64,000 nt of DNA from an uncultured Sulfitobacter sp. (lineage in GTDB: Bacteria; Pseudomonadota; Alphaproteobacteria; Rhodobacterales; Rhodobacteraceae). A program made the translations under genes and the position numbers. The stretch spans positions 1,116,001 through 1,180,000 of the forward strand of contig NZ_CANMQD010000001.1 in the NCBI RefSeq assembly GCF_947499945.1. Reading direction: 5' to 3'. The notes under the pieces were generated by a model. The model saw only the letters and a program-made list of their open reading frames with translations, had not been told where the DNA came from and made no database searches. Below are positions 53,904 to 63,515 of this stretch, one piece after another; within the stretch, counting starts at the first letter, position 1, and each line of letters starts with the position of its first letter.

Positions 53904-55015
53904 CAGCTAAACGTCTTTCTGGGGTCAAACGCGTCGCGGATACCCTCAAATATGAACACCAACAACGACAACATGATCGCAAAGGTGAAGAAGGCGGTGA
54001 AGGCAAGCCAAGGCGCTTGCAGGTTCTGCTTGGCCTGCAAGGTCAACTCCCCGAGCGAGGGTGCAGAGGATGGCAAGCCGAAGCCCAAGAAGTCGAGCAC
54101 AGCCAGAGAGGAAATCGTGCCCGTGATCAGAAAGGGCAGCATCGTAAGCGTGGCAACCATCGCATTCGGCAGCATGTGACGGAACATAATCGTGACGTTG
54201 CCCACACCCAATGCTCGCGCAGCACGCACGTACTCAAGGTTTCGCGCCCGCAAGAACTCCGCACGTACAACACCGACCAGTGATGTCCAACTAAACAGCA
54301 CAAGCAAGAACACAAGGAGCCAAAAACTTCTCCCCAGTATCGCGAACATGATGATGATCACATAAAGGGACGGTGTGGACGTCCATATCTCGATCACCCG
54401 CTGGAAAATCAGATCAAGCCAGCCGCCAAAGAACCCCTGCACCGCACCCGCCGCAATGCCGATGATGGTGCTGAGGCCAGTAACCAGAAGCGTGAACACG
54501 ATGCTCAGGCGGAAGCCGTGAATGACCCGCGCCAGCACATCCCGCTTGGTCCCATCCGTGCCGAGCAGGTTCTCACCGTTGGGCGGCAGAGGGGCCGCAC
54601 CGGGGCGGTCTACGGCAGTGTCAAAGCTGTAGGGAATCGGCGGCCAGATGGCCCAGCCCTTCTGGAAACCCTCGGTGCTGGTGTCAAAAGACCCGGCGTC
54701 AATCTGATCCACAATCCCTTCCGGATCGTCAAAACAGTCCTCCAGACCACCGCTGGCTATCAGGCACTTCACCTCTGGATCGCGGTAGGCCGCTTCGGTT
54801 TGGAAATCTCCACCAAATTCAGTCTCGGCATAGAATTTGAAGATCGGCATATACATTTCGCCGCGGTAGTTCACGAGGATAGGTTTATCATTCGCCAAAA
54901 ACTCGGCGAACAGCGACAGAGTGAACACCACTGCAAAAACCCAAAGTGACCAATAGGCACGGCGGTTGCGTGTGAAATTACGCCAGCGGCGTTGATTGAG
55001 CGGAGAAAGTGCCAT
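53903..55015 (-). CDS. yejE: Peptide ABC transporter permease YejE
   Basis: 370 residues. N-terminal span, a periplasmic insert of about 130 residues (the long loop with YAETEFGGDFQTEAAYRD), then the DppC-like core GFRLSIVFTLLVTGLSTIIG and the EAA loop VRAARALGVGNVTIMFRHML. YejE is the longer of the two permeases in this family. It overlaps yejB and yejF by one base each (TGATG), so the operon is translationally coupled. Confidence 0.93.
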   Translation of the reverse strand: MALSPLNQRRWRNFTRNRRAYWSLWVFAVVFTLSLFAEFLANDKPILVNYRGEMYMPIFKFYAETEFGGDFQTEAAYRDPEVKCLIASGGLEDCFDDPEGIVDQIDAGSFDTSTEGFQKGWAIWPPIPYSFDTAVDRPGAAPLPPNGENLLGTDGTKRDVLARVIHGFRLSIVFTLLVTGLSTIIGIAAGAVQGFFGGWLDLIFQRVIEIWTSTPSLYVIIIMFAILGRSFWLLVFLLVLFSWTSLVGVVRAEFLRARNLEYVRAARALGVGNVTIMFRHMLPNAMVATLTMLPFLITGTISSLAVLDFLGFGLPSSAPSLGELTLQAKQNLQAPWLAFTAFFTFAIMLSLLVFIFEGIRDAFDPRKTFS

Positions 55016-56169
55016 CAGCCTTCCCTCTTCTCAAAATCAATGCGCGGATCAACCAACACATACATCAGGTCAGAGATAATACCGACCACAAGGCCGATCA
55101 GGCCAAAGATGAACAGCGTCCCAAAGACGATGGGATAGTCCCGCGCGACGGCCGCTTCAAAACCCAACCGTCCCAAACCATCAAGCGAGAAGATCGTTTC
55201 GATGATCAGTGAAGAGCCAAAGAACACCCCGATAAATACCGCCGGAAAGCCTGCAATCACGATCAACATCGCGTTGCGGAAAACGTGACCATAAAGAACC
55301 TTGCTCTCGGACAACCCCTTGGCACGGGCAGTCATCACATAGTGTTTTTTAATCTCGTCAAGAAAGCTGTTCTTGGTCAGCAGCGTCAGCGTCGCAAAGG
55401 CGGAAATCGTCGAGGCCAATACGGGAAGCGTAATGTGCCAAGCATAGTCCTTTACCTTGCCCCATGCGCTCAACTGATCAAAATTATCAGACGTCAGGCC
55501 CCGCAGCGGAAACAGCTCGTAACATGTCGGGTTGAATGTCGCGCCACTGGGCCACGCATCCGCAAGACCGGGAATACGGAAACAGTTTGCAGGAACAAAC
55601 AGAACCAGCAGCAGGATCGCAAACAGGAAACCGGGAATGGCATAGGCCGCAATAATCGCTCCCGATGTCCATGTATCAAAGCGTGATCCATCGCGCACAG
55701 CCTTCTTGATCCCAAGCGGGATAGATATCAGATATGCAATCAGCGTAGACCACAGCCCAAGCGTGATCGACACGGGCAGTTTCTCTTTAATCAGATCAAT
55801 AACAGAGATCGAGCGGAAGTAACTCTCTCCAAAATCGAACTGCATATAATTCCAGAGCATGTTGAAAAAGCGCTGCACTGGCGGCTTGTCAAAGCCGAAC
55901 TCTTTCTCCAGCTCTGCAATGAACTCGGGCGGCAGGCCACGTGCACCGACATATTCGCTGTCGGAGCCGCGCTGAAAATCAGCACCTCCGCCGCCATCAT
56001 TGCTGCCCCCTGCAAAACCGCCAAAGACGTCGCCGCCTCCTTGAATACGTGCGATCGCTTGCTCAACAGGGCCACCGGGAACAAACTGTACCAGCGCAAA
56101 GTTTACCAGCATGATCCCGAACAAAGTGACAGGGATCAGCAAAAGCCGTCGAAGAATATACGCGCCCAT
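55015..56169 (-). CDS. yejB: Peptide ABC transporter permease YejB
   Basis: 384 residues, DppB type: [20 protein letters not shown] at the start, [20 protein letters not shown], and the EAA loop [21 protein letters not shown] Gly-rich periplasmic insert (about 45-65, [20 protein letters not shown]) is longer than usual. It starts 6 bases after yejA. Confidence 0.93.
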   Translation of the reverse strand: MGAYILRRLLLIPVTLFGIMLVNFALVQFVPGGPVEQAIARIQGGGDVFGGFAGGSNDGGGGADFQRGSDSEYVGARGLPPEFIAELEKEFGFDKPPVQRFFNMLWNYMQFDFGESYFRSISVIDLIKEKLPVSITLGLWSTLIAYLISIPLGIKKAVRDGSRFDTWTSGAIIAAYAIPGFLFAILLLVLFVPANCFRIPGLADAWPSGATFNPTCYELFPLRGLTSDNFDQLSAWGKVKDYAWHITLPVLASTISAFATLTLLTKNSFLDEIKKHYVMTARAKGLSESKVLYGHVFRNAMLIVIAGFPAVFIGVFFGSSLIIETIFSLDGLGRLGFEAAVARDYPIVFGTLFIFGLIGLVVGIISDLMYVLVDPRIDFEKREG

Positions 56170-56175
56170 AAATGG

Positions 56176-58107
56176 CTACCTCAGCACACCAGCATCACGC
56201 AATTTTTGCGCTTTGTCGGCGTTGTACCACCAGAAATCAAGATGTCCCAGCGCATAGGGCGGCATGTTTTCAGGATGCTCGAACATGTCATAATAGGCCA
56301 CCCAATAACTGTCATTATACCAAACCGGAATCATAAACAGCTCGTAACGCAGCGCCCGATCAAGTGCCGTAATGGCTGTATTCTCTTCTTCCGCAGTTTT
56401 TGCGTTGAGAGAGATATCAATGATCGCATCTACCAGCGGGCTTGCAAGGCCCGCGGGGTTAAACAGTGAAAATGCCGCCGCTTCTGAGCCATAGTATTGC
56501 AGCAAACCAGTCCCGGTTCCGAGTATCGCGGCATACTGGTCAAATACCAGATCATAGTCACGATCCCGCTCACGGGCTGTGTATTGCGAGCTGTCGACCT
56601 TCTCCAGCTTAGCGTTAATGCCGATTGCTTGGAGGTTACTTACAAAGTTCTCAATGACCGCGGAAAGGGTTGGAGAACTTGAAGAGTTAAACAGGAAGTT
56701 GATCTCAAGAAGATCCCCAGTAGCATTGCGGCGCTTGCCATCAACAACGGACCAGCCTGCTTCATCCAGCAAATCACTCGCCGCGCGGCGGTTGTTGCGG
56801 TCCAGCAATCGTGTGGGCCGTGAGGTATGTGGCACGACAGCGTCTTCGGCGAGCATATCAGCGGGAACCAGATCTCCCAAAGACTGCAACAGGGCAAGCT
56901 CTGCACCTTGAGGTTTTCCCTGAGCCATTAACGGAGTGTCTTGGGAAAATGACGCGCGCTGCTTGAACAGTCCGTACTGCAAGCTCTCGTTTGTCCATTC
57001 AAAGTTGAACATCTGTGCAATCGCTTGACGGATGCGTTTATCCTTCAGAACCTCACTACCCAAGTTAAAGATGATGCCCGTCGGCACAGGGGGAGAGCCA
57101 TCGGACAGTTCTTTTTTTATAATAAATCCGTTCTGGGCTTTAGGGAATTCATAGTCTGCTGCCCATTTACGGGAGTCAGTCTCTTGGCGGAAGGTGTAAA
57201 GGCCAGTCTTGAAACCTTGAAATGACGCGGTGTCATCGGTCATGATCTCTTGGCGAATGCGGTCAAAATTGTTGCGCCCTACATTAAAGGGCAGGTCCTT
57301 CCCCCAATAGTCTTCACGCCGCTCCAAAACGATCGACCGACTTAGGTCGGCGGAAACTATTTTGTAGGGGCCAGACCCGATGGGCAGTTTATCGCCGCGC
57401 CAGTCGTCAGACATTTTCACGCCCGTCTTCTCGAACCATGCTTTCGACCAGATCGGGCCGTTGCCCGCTGAGGCGATCAAACTACGGCGCGGAATACCGT
57501 CCGCAAACGAGAATTTGACGGTGTAGTCATCAAGCGCTTCAACTGACAGCACCCGCTTGCGAATCCCATCTGCAGCCGATTTCAAGCCGCCATCAAGATA
57601 GAAGTTATGAGAAAATACAACGTCATGCGCTGTAACGGGAGAACCATCCGAGAACTTTGCATTCTTGCGTATGTTGAAAATTACCCAAGATTTATCAACA
57701 GGATATTCAAGGGTTTCGCACAGGAGGCAGTAGTATTCGGCATAGACATCAGCGGGCGCGGGCTCATAACTTGGTGCGCGGCCCAATACGCCTTCGTAAT
57801 GCATAACGGAGAATAGACCCGCACGCCCTTTGCCGTTGTAAGGATTCATTGAATCAACCGAGCTGGCACGCGCCACGGAAATTTCCCCGCCCTTAGGTGC
57901 ATCAGGATTCACATACTCAAAGTGGGGGTAGTCGGCTGGATATTTCAAATCACCATAAAAGGAATATCCATGGCTCTTGATAATCTCGCCAGCTTCCTCC
58001 GCTTGCGCCATGCTTCCAAACACCACCGCAAATGCTGTTGCGATCACAGCAGACCACCGCTTTGCTTTGAAATTCTGGCGTGTTGAAGCGGGAACAATAG
58101 ACGTCAT
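56176..58107 (-). CDS. yejA: Peptide ABC transporter substrate-binding protein YejA
   Basis: 643 residues. Signal peptide at 1-35 (VIATAFAVVFGSMAQAEEA) and an SBP_bac_5 fold: HGYSFYGDLKYPADYPHFEY, PDAPKGGEISVARASSVDSM, NAKFSDGSPVTAHDVVFSHN and SGPYKIV. The ATG at 58107 follows AGGAG by 8 bases; the frame remains open upstream to 58260 but crosses a terminator. First gene of yejABEF. Periplasmic. Confidence 0.93.
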   Translation of the reverse strand: MTSIVPASTRQNFKAKRWSAVIATAFAVVFGSMAQAEEAGEIIKSHGYSFYGDLKYPADYPHFEYVNPDAPKGGEISVARASSVDSMNPYNGKGRAGLFSVMHYEGVLGRAPSYEPAPADVYAEYYCLLCETLEYPVDKSWVIFNIRKNAKFSDGSPVTAHDVVFSHNFYLDGGLKSAADGIRKRVLSVEALDDYTVKFSFADGIPRRSLIASAGNGPIWSKAWFEKTGVKMSDDWRGDKLPIGSGPYKIVSADLSRSIVLERREDYWGKDLPFNVGRNNFDRIRQEIMTDDTASFQGFKTGLYTFRQETDSRKWAADYEFPKAQNGFIIKKELSDGSPPVPTGIIFNLGSEVLKDKRIRQAIAQMFNFEWTNESLQYGLFKQRASFSQDTPLMAQGKPQGAELALLQSLGDLVPADMLAEDAVVPHTSRPTRLLDRNNRRAASDLLDEAGWSVVDGKRRNATGDLLEINFLFNSSSSPTLSAVIENFVSNLQAIGINAKLEKVDSSQYTARERDRDYDLVFDQYAAILGTGTGLLQYYGSEAAAFSLFNPAGLASPLVDAIIDISLNAKTAEEENTAITALDRALRYELFMIPVWYNDSYWVAYYDMFEHPENMPPYALGHLDFWWYNADKAQKLRDAGVLR

Positions 58108-58226
58108 GGGCGAGCTCCTGAGAACGGGTGGATTAATAATCTGTTCAGTTATGTAGGCTAAAGGCCGCATGCGCCAAGATACAAGTTGCAAGTCTGTGAT
58201 CTGAACAAAATCTAGCGCAAAACAGC

Positions 58227-58254
58227 AAAAAGGCCGCCCTCGGGCGACCTTTTG
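58227..58254 (-). terminator. Intrinsic terminator after the cytochrome c gene
   Basis: On the minus strand AAAAGG-t-CGCCC, a short GA loop, GGGCG-g-CCTTTTT. It starts 25 bases after the stop of the cytochrome gene and separates it from yejABEF downstream. Confidence 0.85.
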
Positions 58255-58279
58255 TATCATCCTGCTCGAAAGGCTGAGA

Positions 58280-58780
58280 TCAGTTATCGAGGCTATCGAG
58301 GTATGCGATCACATCCGCGCGATCCTCGGATTTGTTCAAGCCTGCAAAACCCATTGTTGTACCAGGTGCCCATGCGCTTGGCTTTTCAAGGAAGGCGTAA
58401 AGGTTTTCGGGGGTCCAGACATCGGCGACTGCTTCGAGCGCACCAGAATACTCAAACCCTTGTGCCGCATCGATTTCGCGACCAACAACGCCGTAAAGGT
58501 ATGGGCCAGTTGCGTTCGCGCCCGCTTCAACTTTGTGACAGGCTGTGCACTTGCGGAATACTTTTGCACCATTGTCGATGGATGCAGCGGCCATACGCTC
58601 TTCAAACGGCACTTCTGGCTCAGCCTCCGCAGGCTCATCGCCTTCAACGGCGATCGCATAGGAAGGTTCGCCATGCAATGAGGCGTGATACATTTCTTCG
58701 CCAGCCCACTTGCCCAGCAAGAGAACCAGCCATGCGCCCAGCACACCAGCGGCAATTTTTGTGAATGTCGTTGAATCCAT
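58280..58780 (-). CDS. Membrane-anchored cytochrome c (CycM/c552 type)
   Basis: 166 residues. An uncleaved N-terminal anchor (FTKIAAGVLGAWLVLLLGKW) is followed by an acidic Pro/Glu linker. The class I haem domain has CTACH (Cys78, Cys81, His82) and the distal Met in APGTTMGFAGL. It probably carries electrons between bc1 and a cbb3- or aa3-type oxidase at the periplasmic face. I start at ATG 58780; an in-frame ATG four codons earlier (58792) is also possible, and a long open frame upstream is not protein-like. Confidence 0.92.
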   Translation of the reverse strand: MDSTTFTKIAAGVLGAWLVLLLGKWAGEEMYHASLHGEPSYAIAVEGDEPAEAEPEVPFEERMAAASIDNGAKVFRKCTACHKVEAGANATGPYLYGVVGREIDAAQGFEYSGALEAVADVWTPENLYAFLEKPSAWAPGTTMGFAGLNKSEDRADVIAYLDSLDN

Positions 58781-58908
58781 GGGTCCGTCCATCGCTTTGA
58801 ATTGATCTATCGTTGGGGGGCTATCTATTGCTTTCCCTCTGCGCAAGCAAGGTATAGTTACCGCGACCAATCGACCATCTGTGTAGGTTTTTACAAAGGA
58901 ACGATGTG

Positions 58909-59763
58909 ATGACCACAAACAAGCCTGTGCGCATCGCCTTTCAAGGTGCATTGGGAGCTTATAGTCACGAGGCCTGTTTGCAGGCGCGGCCTGATGCCCT
59001 GCCTGTCCCCTGCACCACATTCGAGGGAGTGCTGCGGGCCGTGCGCGAGGGGCGTGCCGACCTCGCAATGCTTCCCGTCGAAAATACAACATACGGCCGT
59101 GTGGCCGATATTCATCGCCTTTTGCCAGAGAGCGGCATGCACATCATCGACGAGGCATTTGTCCGCGTCCGCATCGCCCTGATGGCAAAACCCGGCGTCA
59201 CCCTTAACCAGATCAAGCATGTACGCGCCCATCTGGTCCTGCTGCCCCAAGCGCGCGCATACCTTGAGGCCAATGGCATTACGTCAGAACCAGCCGCCGA
59301 CAGCGCAGGAGCTGCCGAAGAACTGGCCGCTGGCGGTCCTGCGCATGAAGGGGTGCTGGCCAGTGCAGTTGCCGCAAGAATCCACGGACTTGAGGTACTG
59401 ATCGACGGCATCGAAGACCTTGAGCACAACACCACACGCTTTTTGCTCATGGCACCCGACATTGACCTGACGCGCCGCGGTGACAAGATGATGACCACTT
59501 TTGTTTTCGAGGTCCGCAACATTCCTGCCGCCCTCTACAAAGCAATGGGCGGCTTTGCCACCAACGGAGTCAACATGACAAAACTGGAGAGCTATATGGT
59601 CGGCGGTTCTTTTACCGCAACCCAATTCTATGCGGATATCGAAGGGCACCCTGACGATCCCGCCGTTCAGCGTGCGCTCGAAGAGCTGGGCTATTTTACC
59701 AATATGCTTGAAATTCTCGGGGTCTATCCTGCCCATCCGGGCCGATGGGATATTCCGGCTTAG
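58909..59763 (+). CDS. pheA: Prephenate dehydratase
   Basis: 284 residues, monofunctional. Converts prephenate to phenylpyruvate. RIAFQGALGAYSHEAC opens the catalytic part; the catalytic Thr lies in LEHNTTRFLLMAP. A C-terminal ACT domain follows (about 195-275: TTFVFEVRNIPAALYKAMGG, KLESYMVGGSFTATQFYADI), where the ESRP of the classic Phe-binding site reads ESYM. AAAGGA precedes the ATG by 8 bases; a GTG one codon upstream is an alternative. It works with the chorismate mutase at 29047. Confidence 0.95.
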   Translation: MTTNKPVRIAFQGALGAYSHEACLQARPDALPVPCTTFEGVLRAVREGRADLAMLPVENTTYGRVADIHRLLPESGMHIIDEAFVRVRIALMAKPGVTLNQIKHVRAHLVLLPQARAYLEANGITSEPAADSAGAAEELAAGGPAHEGVLASAVAARIHGLEVLIDGIEDLEHNTTRFLLMAPDIDLTRRGDKMMTTFVFEVRNIPAALYKAMGGFATNGVNMTKLESYMVGGSFTATQFYADIEGHPDDPAVQRALEELGYFTNMLEILGVYPAHPGRWDIPA

Positions 59764-59769
59764 GTTTGG

Positions 59770-60237
59770 CTATGCTCCGCGCTGATAACGCTCTTCCAGT
59801 GTTTTGGCGAATTCAGCCGCACGCAATTTGAATTTCTTGGTCAGTGACGTTTTGGCCAGTTTGAGCGATTGCACCAAAAGACGCGCGGACAGATTAAGCG
59901 GCTTGATGTCGAACGACAGCATAATGCGCGTCCGGTTTTTAGACAGCGCCACCAATTCGGTGGTCATCATCGTCATCAATCCAGGAGAGCGGCATTCGAA
60001 AACCATCTCGTTTGGCTTGTCGAATGTGACCATCTCAACCTCGACCTGACGGCGCTTGCCGCGCAAATTAAAGGTCGCACGCCATGACATGCCGATACCC
60101 GCAAACGTTTTTGTATCCGTCCGCTGCACCTCGGCCCCACGGCGCATCGCGGCACGCTCGAACGTTTCAAAATCGCACAACATATCAAAAACAGCGTCAA
60201 TCGGTGCCTCAATGTCTTCCTTGGTCGAGAATTTCAT
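59770..60237 (-). CDS. SRPBCC-family protein
   Basis: 155 residues. FSTKEDIEAPIDAVFDMLCD, then a beta-rich middle and the final helix of the START/SRPBCC fold (ARLLVQSLKLAKTSLTKKFK). Such cups bind lipids or other hydrophobic ligands. Function unknown. I start at 60237 (MKFSTKED); 13 extra residues upstream do not fit the fold. Convergent with pheA, 6 bases between stops. Confidence 0.82.
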   Translation of the reverse strand: MKFSTKEDIEAPIDAVFDMLCDFETFERAAMRRGAEVQRTDTKTFAGIGMSWRATFNLRGKRRQVEVEMVTFDKPNEMVFECRSPGLMTMMTTELVALSKNRTRIMLSFDIKPLNLSARLLVQSLKLAKTSLTKKFKLRAAEFAKTLEERYQRGA

Positions 60238-60345
60238 GTCTGCCCTGTCTTCATTATTTTGTTGCCCGATACCCATATTCTAAGGCGGGGCTGTCATCGG
60301 TCAACCGTCACACTGCTGCAAATAGTAACAATAATTAATATGTCC

Positions 60346-61314
60346 TCAATCAAGGGTATCAGAAAGCCATCGCTCAATCAAAAAATGCGCAATCGCACCC
60401 TTGCGCGCTGGCATAATTTCGGGGTGATGCCCTTGGCTGACTGTCATCATTTCCTCACGGGTGACCCATCGCGCATCCTCAATCTCGACAGGATCGATGT
60501 TTATTTCGCTGCTGGTTGCATTACCCCAACATCCGAACATCAATGACGCTGGGAAAGGCCAAGGCTGACTGGCGAGATATCCCACCTCACCAACCCGCAC
60601 ACCTGCTTCTTCAAAAACCTCACGCCGTACCGCCGCTTCCAGCGTCTCACCCGGTTCCACAAATCCTGCAAGCAGCGAATACATGCCCTGCGGCCACCCC
60701 GGAGAGCGACCAACCAGCACAGAATTTCCATGTGTGATCAGCATGATAACAACGGGGTCTGTACGCGGAAAATGGGATGCACCACAAGAGCCGCAGGTCC
60801 TCTGCCAACCTCCATGGGTGATCTCGGATTCAGATCCGCATTTTGCGCAAAAACGGTGGATGTCATGCCAGCAGAACACCGCCCGTCCCGCCGCAGCAAG
60901 TTCCGCATCGCGCGGGTTTAGCCATGTCATCACGCGGCGCAGTTCGGCAAAGACCATCCAGTCGGGCAACGCAGGGTGGCGCTGCTCGCTAGGGTCTAGA
61001 AATCCACCCAAACTCCCCTCATCCAACCCCTCAGGTTCCCAGGCGGACAGATCGATAGCAAAGGTCGGGCCGCCCTCTTCACGCCCCAGGAGGATTGGCA
61101 CGCGTGAGGCATCTTTGAGAGCTACATGATCCAATGGCAAACGGATCAGCCCCGCAGGCCGTTCTACTGACATCAACGGCTTTCCACGCCAAAATACAAT
61201 CGCACGTGCCGTGGGATCAGCTGCCGCATCGGCCATAGCCTGCGGATTCCCACGCAACTCTCCTGCACGGTCAAGGCCGGAGCCACCAAATGTAACATGT
61301 TCTGCGTTTTTCAC
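60346..61314 (-). CDS. nudC: NADH pyrophosphatase NudC
   Basis: 322 residues. Zinc ribbon CAKCGSES...CGSCGASHFPR, Nudix box GFVEPGETLEAAVRREVFEE AG, and the NudC-specific SQPWPFPASLMFG. NudC hydrolyses NAD(H) and removes NAD caps from RNA. Cytoplasmic. Stands alone, between the SRPBCC gene and the divergent phosphoesterase gene. Confidence 0.95.
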   Translation of the reverse strand: MKNAEHVTFGGSGLDRAGELRGNPQAMADAAADPTARAIVFWRGKPLMSVERPAGLIRLPLDHVALKDASRVPILLGREEGGPTFAIDLSAWEPEGLDEGSLGGFLDPSEQRHPALPDWMVFAELRRVMTWLNPRDAELAAAGRAVFCWHDIHRFCAKCGSESEITHGGWQRTCGSCGASHFPRTDPVVIMLITHGNSVLVGRSPGWPQGMYSLLAGFVEPGETLEAAVRREVFEEAGVRVGEVGYLASQPWPFPASLMFGCWGNATSSEINIDPVEIEDARWVTREEMMTVSQGHHPEIMPARKGAIAHFLIERWLSDTLD

Positions 61315-61422
61315 GTCTTAATCCTTCGTTTCTTTACAGGCCCGACCATCAACACCCTCGAATAAAGGGTTGCACACCCATAATTCCATTTACCACCTCA
61401 ACCTACGATGGTAATTTGCCTT

Positions 61423-63243
61423 ATGAGTGCGCCTGACACCCAAAAGAAGACATCTCCTCGCGTACGCATAAGGTTGTTGGCGACGACGGATTTGCACGGC
61501 CATCTCTTGCCCCATGACTACATCAAGGACCAGCCAACACAAGGCGGCGGCTTGGCAGGTTTGGCACGACTCATCACTGAGGCGCGAGACAGTGCGCGTA
61601 TTGAAGGCATGCCTGTTATCCTTTTAGATAACGGTGACACCTTTCAGGGTACGCCGCTTGCAACCTATTTGGCAGATTGCGCCGTAGACGTGGACCACCC
61701 GATTGTTGCGGCACTCAACCATCTGAAATATGATGCGTTGGGTCTTGGCAATCACGACCTTGACCACGGCCTGCCCTACCTCAGGGCTGTCGCATCAAGA
61801 CTGGACATGCCCATCCTCAATTCGAACCTGCGCAACATCGACATCAGCCCCTTGCAGCAAAGCACGCTGTTGCCGGTTTACCTTGACGCTGATGCACCAG
61901 CTCCGCTCACGCTTGGCGTCCTTTCCGTCCTCCCCCCTCAAAGCGCCGCATGGCAAAGCCACCATCTCGCGTGCAGAACTTCGCTTGAGCAGCCCGCCGC
62001 CGCAATCGCCACTGGCGCGGCGGCACTGCGGCGTAACGGTGCTGATCTGATTGTGGTTCTGGGCCATATGGGTGTGGGCAGAATCGACGGAAGCAATAAT
62101 GATGCACGTGCCGCCCACAGCTTGGTTGAGACAGGGGAAATCGATGCCCTGATCCTTGGACATACCCACCGGCGACTTCCCTCCACCGATTATGCAAGCC
62201 GCGAAGGTGTCGATTTTCAGAAAAGCACAGTGGGCAATGTACCCACCATTATGGCGGGACATGCAGGGTCTGACTTGGGGATAATGGACCTAACCCTTGT
62301 TCATGATGAGAAAACCGGATGGCGCATACTGGATCACCATGCGTACCTGCGGCCCAACGGGGGTAACGTAAAGCCTGATCCGTTTGTGGTAGAAATCGCT
62401 CAAACAACACATGAAACAGTTAGATGCCACCTCACCGAACAGGTGGCGACCACACCGACACATCTTCACAGCTATTTCTCACTGATGCGCCCCGCCCCGA
62501 CCCAACAACTTACAGCGCTTGCGCAATATCGCCAAGTCCGCGATGCTTTGCGCGATGGTCCCTTTGGGGATCTGCCCGTGCTCAGCTGCGCCGCAGCCCA
62601 TGGCGCAGGGGGACGTGATGGGCCGGCAAATTATGTGAATATTCCCGCCGGACCAGTTCTGCGGCGTCACATTGCAGGTCTCAATCCTTTCGCAAACCAG
62701 ACCGTTGGCCTTCGCATAACGGGTGCGCAGTTGAAAAACTGGTTGGAGCATGCAGCCCTGCTCTTCAATTTATTGCGCCCCGACGCGCCCGCCCAAATGC
62801 TGATTGATAGGGACATTCCCGCCTTTCAATTCGATACGATCTTTGGGCTTCACTACCAAATTGATCCCAGTGCATCCCCATTGAACCGCATTTCCCAGCT
62901 TGAATTTGGCGGCAACCCTCTGCAACCCGATCAAGAGTTCATCCTAGCAACCAACAGGTTTCGTGCATCAGGCGGCGGCGGGTTCCCGATACTGCCTGCC
63001 AGCCTGCTTGCTTGCCGCGTAGGCACGCAGCTTGGGGAAACGATGATCGAAGTGCTGAATTCAACGGATCCACAGCCATGGGATACAAACCCGCCATGGC
63101 GATTCGCCCCACTAGGCGGTGTGGAGGCCATTGTTCTCACCCATCCAGAAGCGCTTCATTCGATCTCAGAGATTTCCCATCTTAAACCAAAATCCCAAGG
63201 GACGACGCCAGAAGGCTTCATCCGACTTTCCGTTACGCTCTAG
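61423..63243 (+). CDS. 2',3'-cyclic-nucleotide 2'-phosphodiesterase/3'-nucleotidase family protein
   Basis: 606 residues. Calcineurin-like metallophosphatase domain: LLATTDLHGHLLPHDY, ILLDNGDTFQGTPLA, LGLGNHDLDHGLPY, and VVLGHMGVG, LILGHTHRRLP. A 5'-nucleotidase C-terminal domain follows (from about 340; IFGLHYQIDPSASPLNRISQ, ASGGGGFPILPA). CpdB-like. No signal peptide is seen, which is odd for a family usually exported. Start uncertain: ATG 61423 is used, ATG 61408 is equally open. Confidence 0.88.
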   Translation: MSAPDTQKKTSPRVRIRLLATTDLHGHLLPHDYIKDQPTQGGGLAGLARLITEARDSARIEGMPVILLDNGDTFQGTPLATYLADCAVDVDHPIVAALNHLKYDALGLGNHDLDHGLPYLRAVASRLDMPILNSNLRNIDISPLQQSTLLPVYLDADAPAPLTLGVLSVLPPQSAAWQSHHLACRTSLEQPAAAIATGAAALRRNGADLIVVLGHMGVGRIDGSNNDARAAHSLVETGEIDALILGHTHRRLPSTDYASREGVDFQKSTVGNVPTIMAGHAGSDLGIMDLTLVHDEKTGWRILDHHAYLRPNGGNVKPDPFVVEIAQTTHETVRCHLTEQVATTPTHLHSYFSLMRPAPTQQLTALAQYRQVRDALRDGPFGDLPVLSCAAAHGAGGRDGPANYVNIPAGPVLRRHIAGLNPFANQTVGLRITGAQLKNWLEHAALLFNLLRPDAPAQMLIDRDIPAFQFDTIFGLHYQIDPSASPLNRISQLEFGGNPLQPDQEFILATNRFRASGGGGFPILPASLLACRVGTQLGETMIEVLNSTDPQPWDTNPPWRFAPLGGVEAIVLTHPEALHSISEISHLKPKSQGTTPEGFIRLSVTL

Positions 63244-63280
63244 TCTTGCAGCCGAGCGCGTCATTGCCTATATGAAATTC

Positions 63281-63375
63281 TGAGAGGTTGGTGCGGGCAG
63301 GTGCCTCGCCAACCTGGTCAGAGCCGGAAGGCAGCAGCCACAACGAGTCCCACTTGGGTCGTTATCAATCTCTCA
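63281..63375 (+). ncRNA. ffs: Signal recognition particle RNA, small bacterial type
   Basis: About 95 nt. The conserved apical domain GGTCAG-A-GCC-GGAA-GGC-AGCAGCC is present, with the GGAA tetraloop at 63326-63329 flanked by the asymmetric loop that binds Ffh. The ends pair as TGAGAGGTTG (63281-63290) with CAATCTCTCA (63366-63375) using one G-U. It is the RNA partner of Ffh encoded at 26875. Exact termini are estimated. Confidence 0.95.
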
Positions 63376-63515
63376 CCTAGTCACATGCTGCAAAGCAGGA
63401 TGTGACAGCCGGTAAGGGCATTCAGAGAATGCTCCCGAAAGGGTCAGTTTCAAATCAAATATACTGCCATCTTTGGGCAAAAGCGCACATTGCGAGCGAT
63501 ATTATCCCGCCGGCC

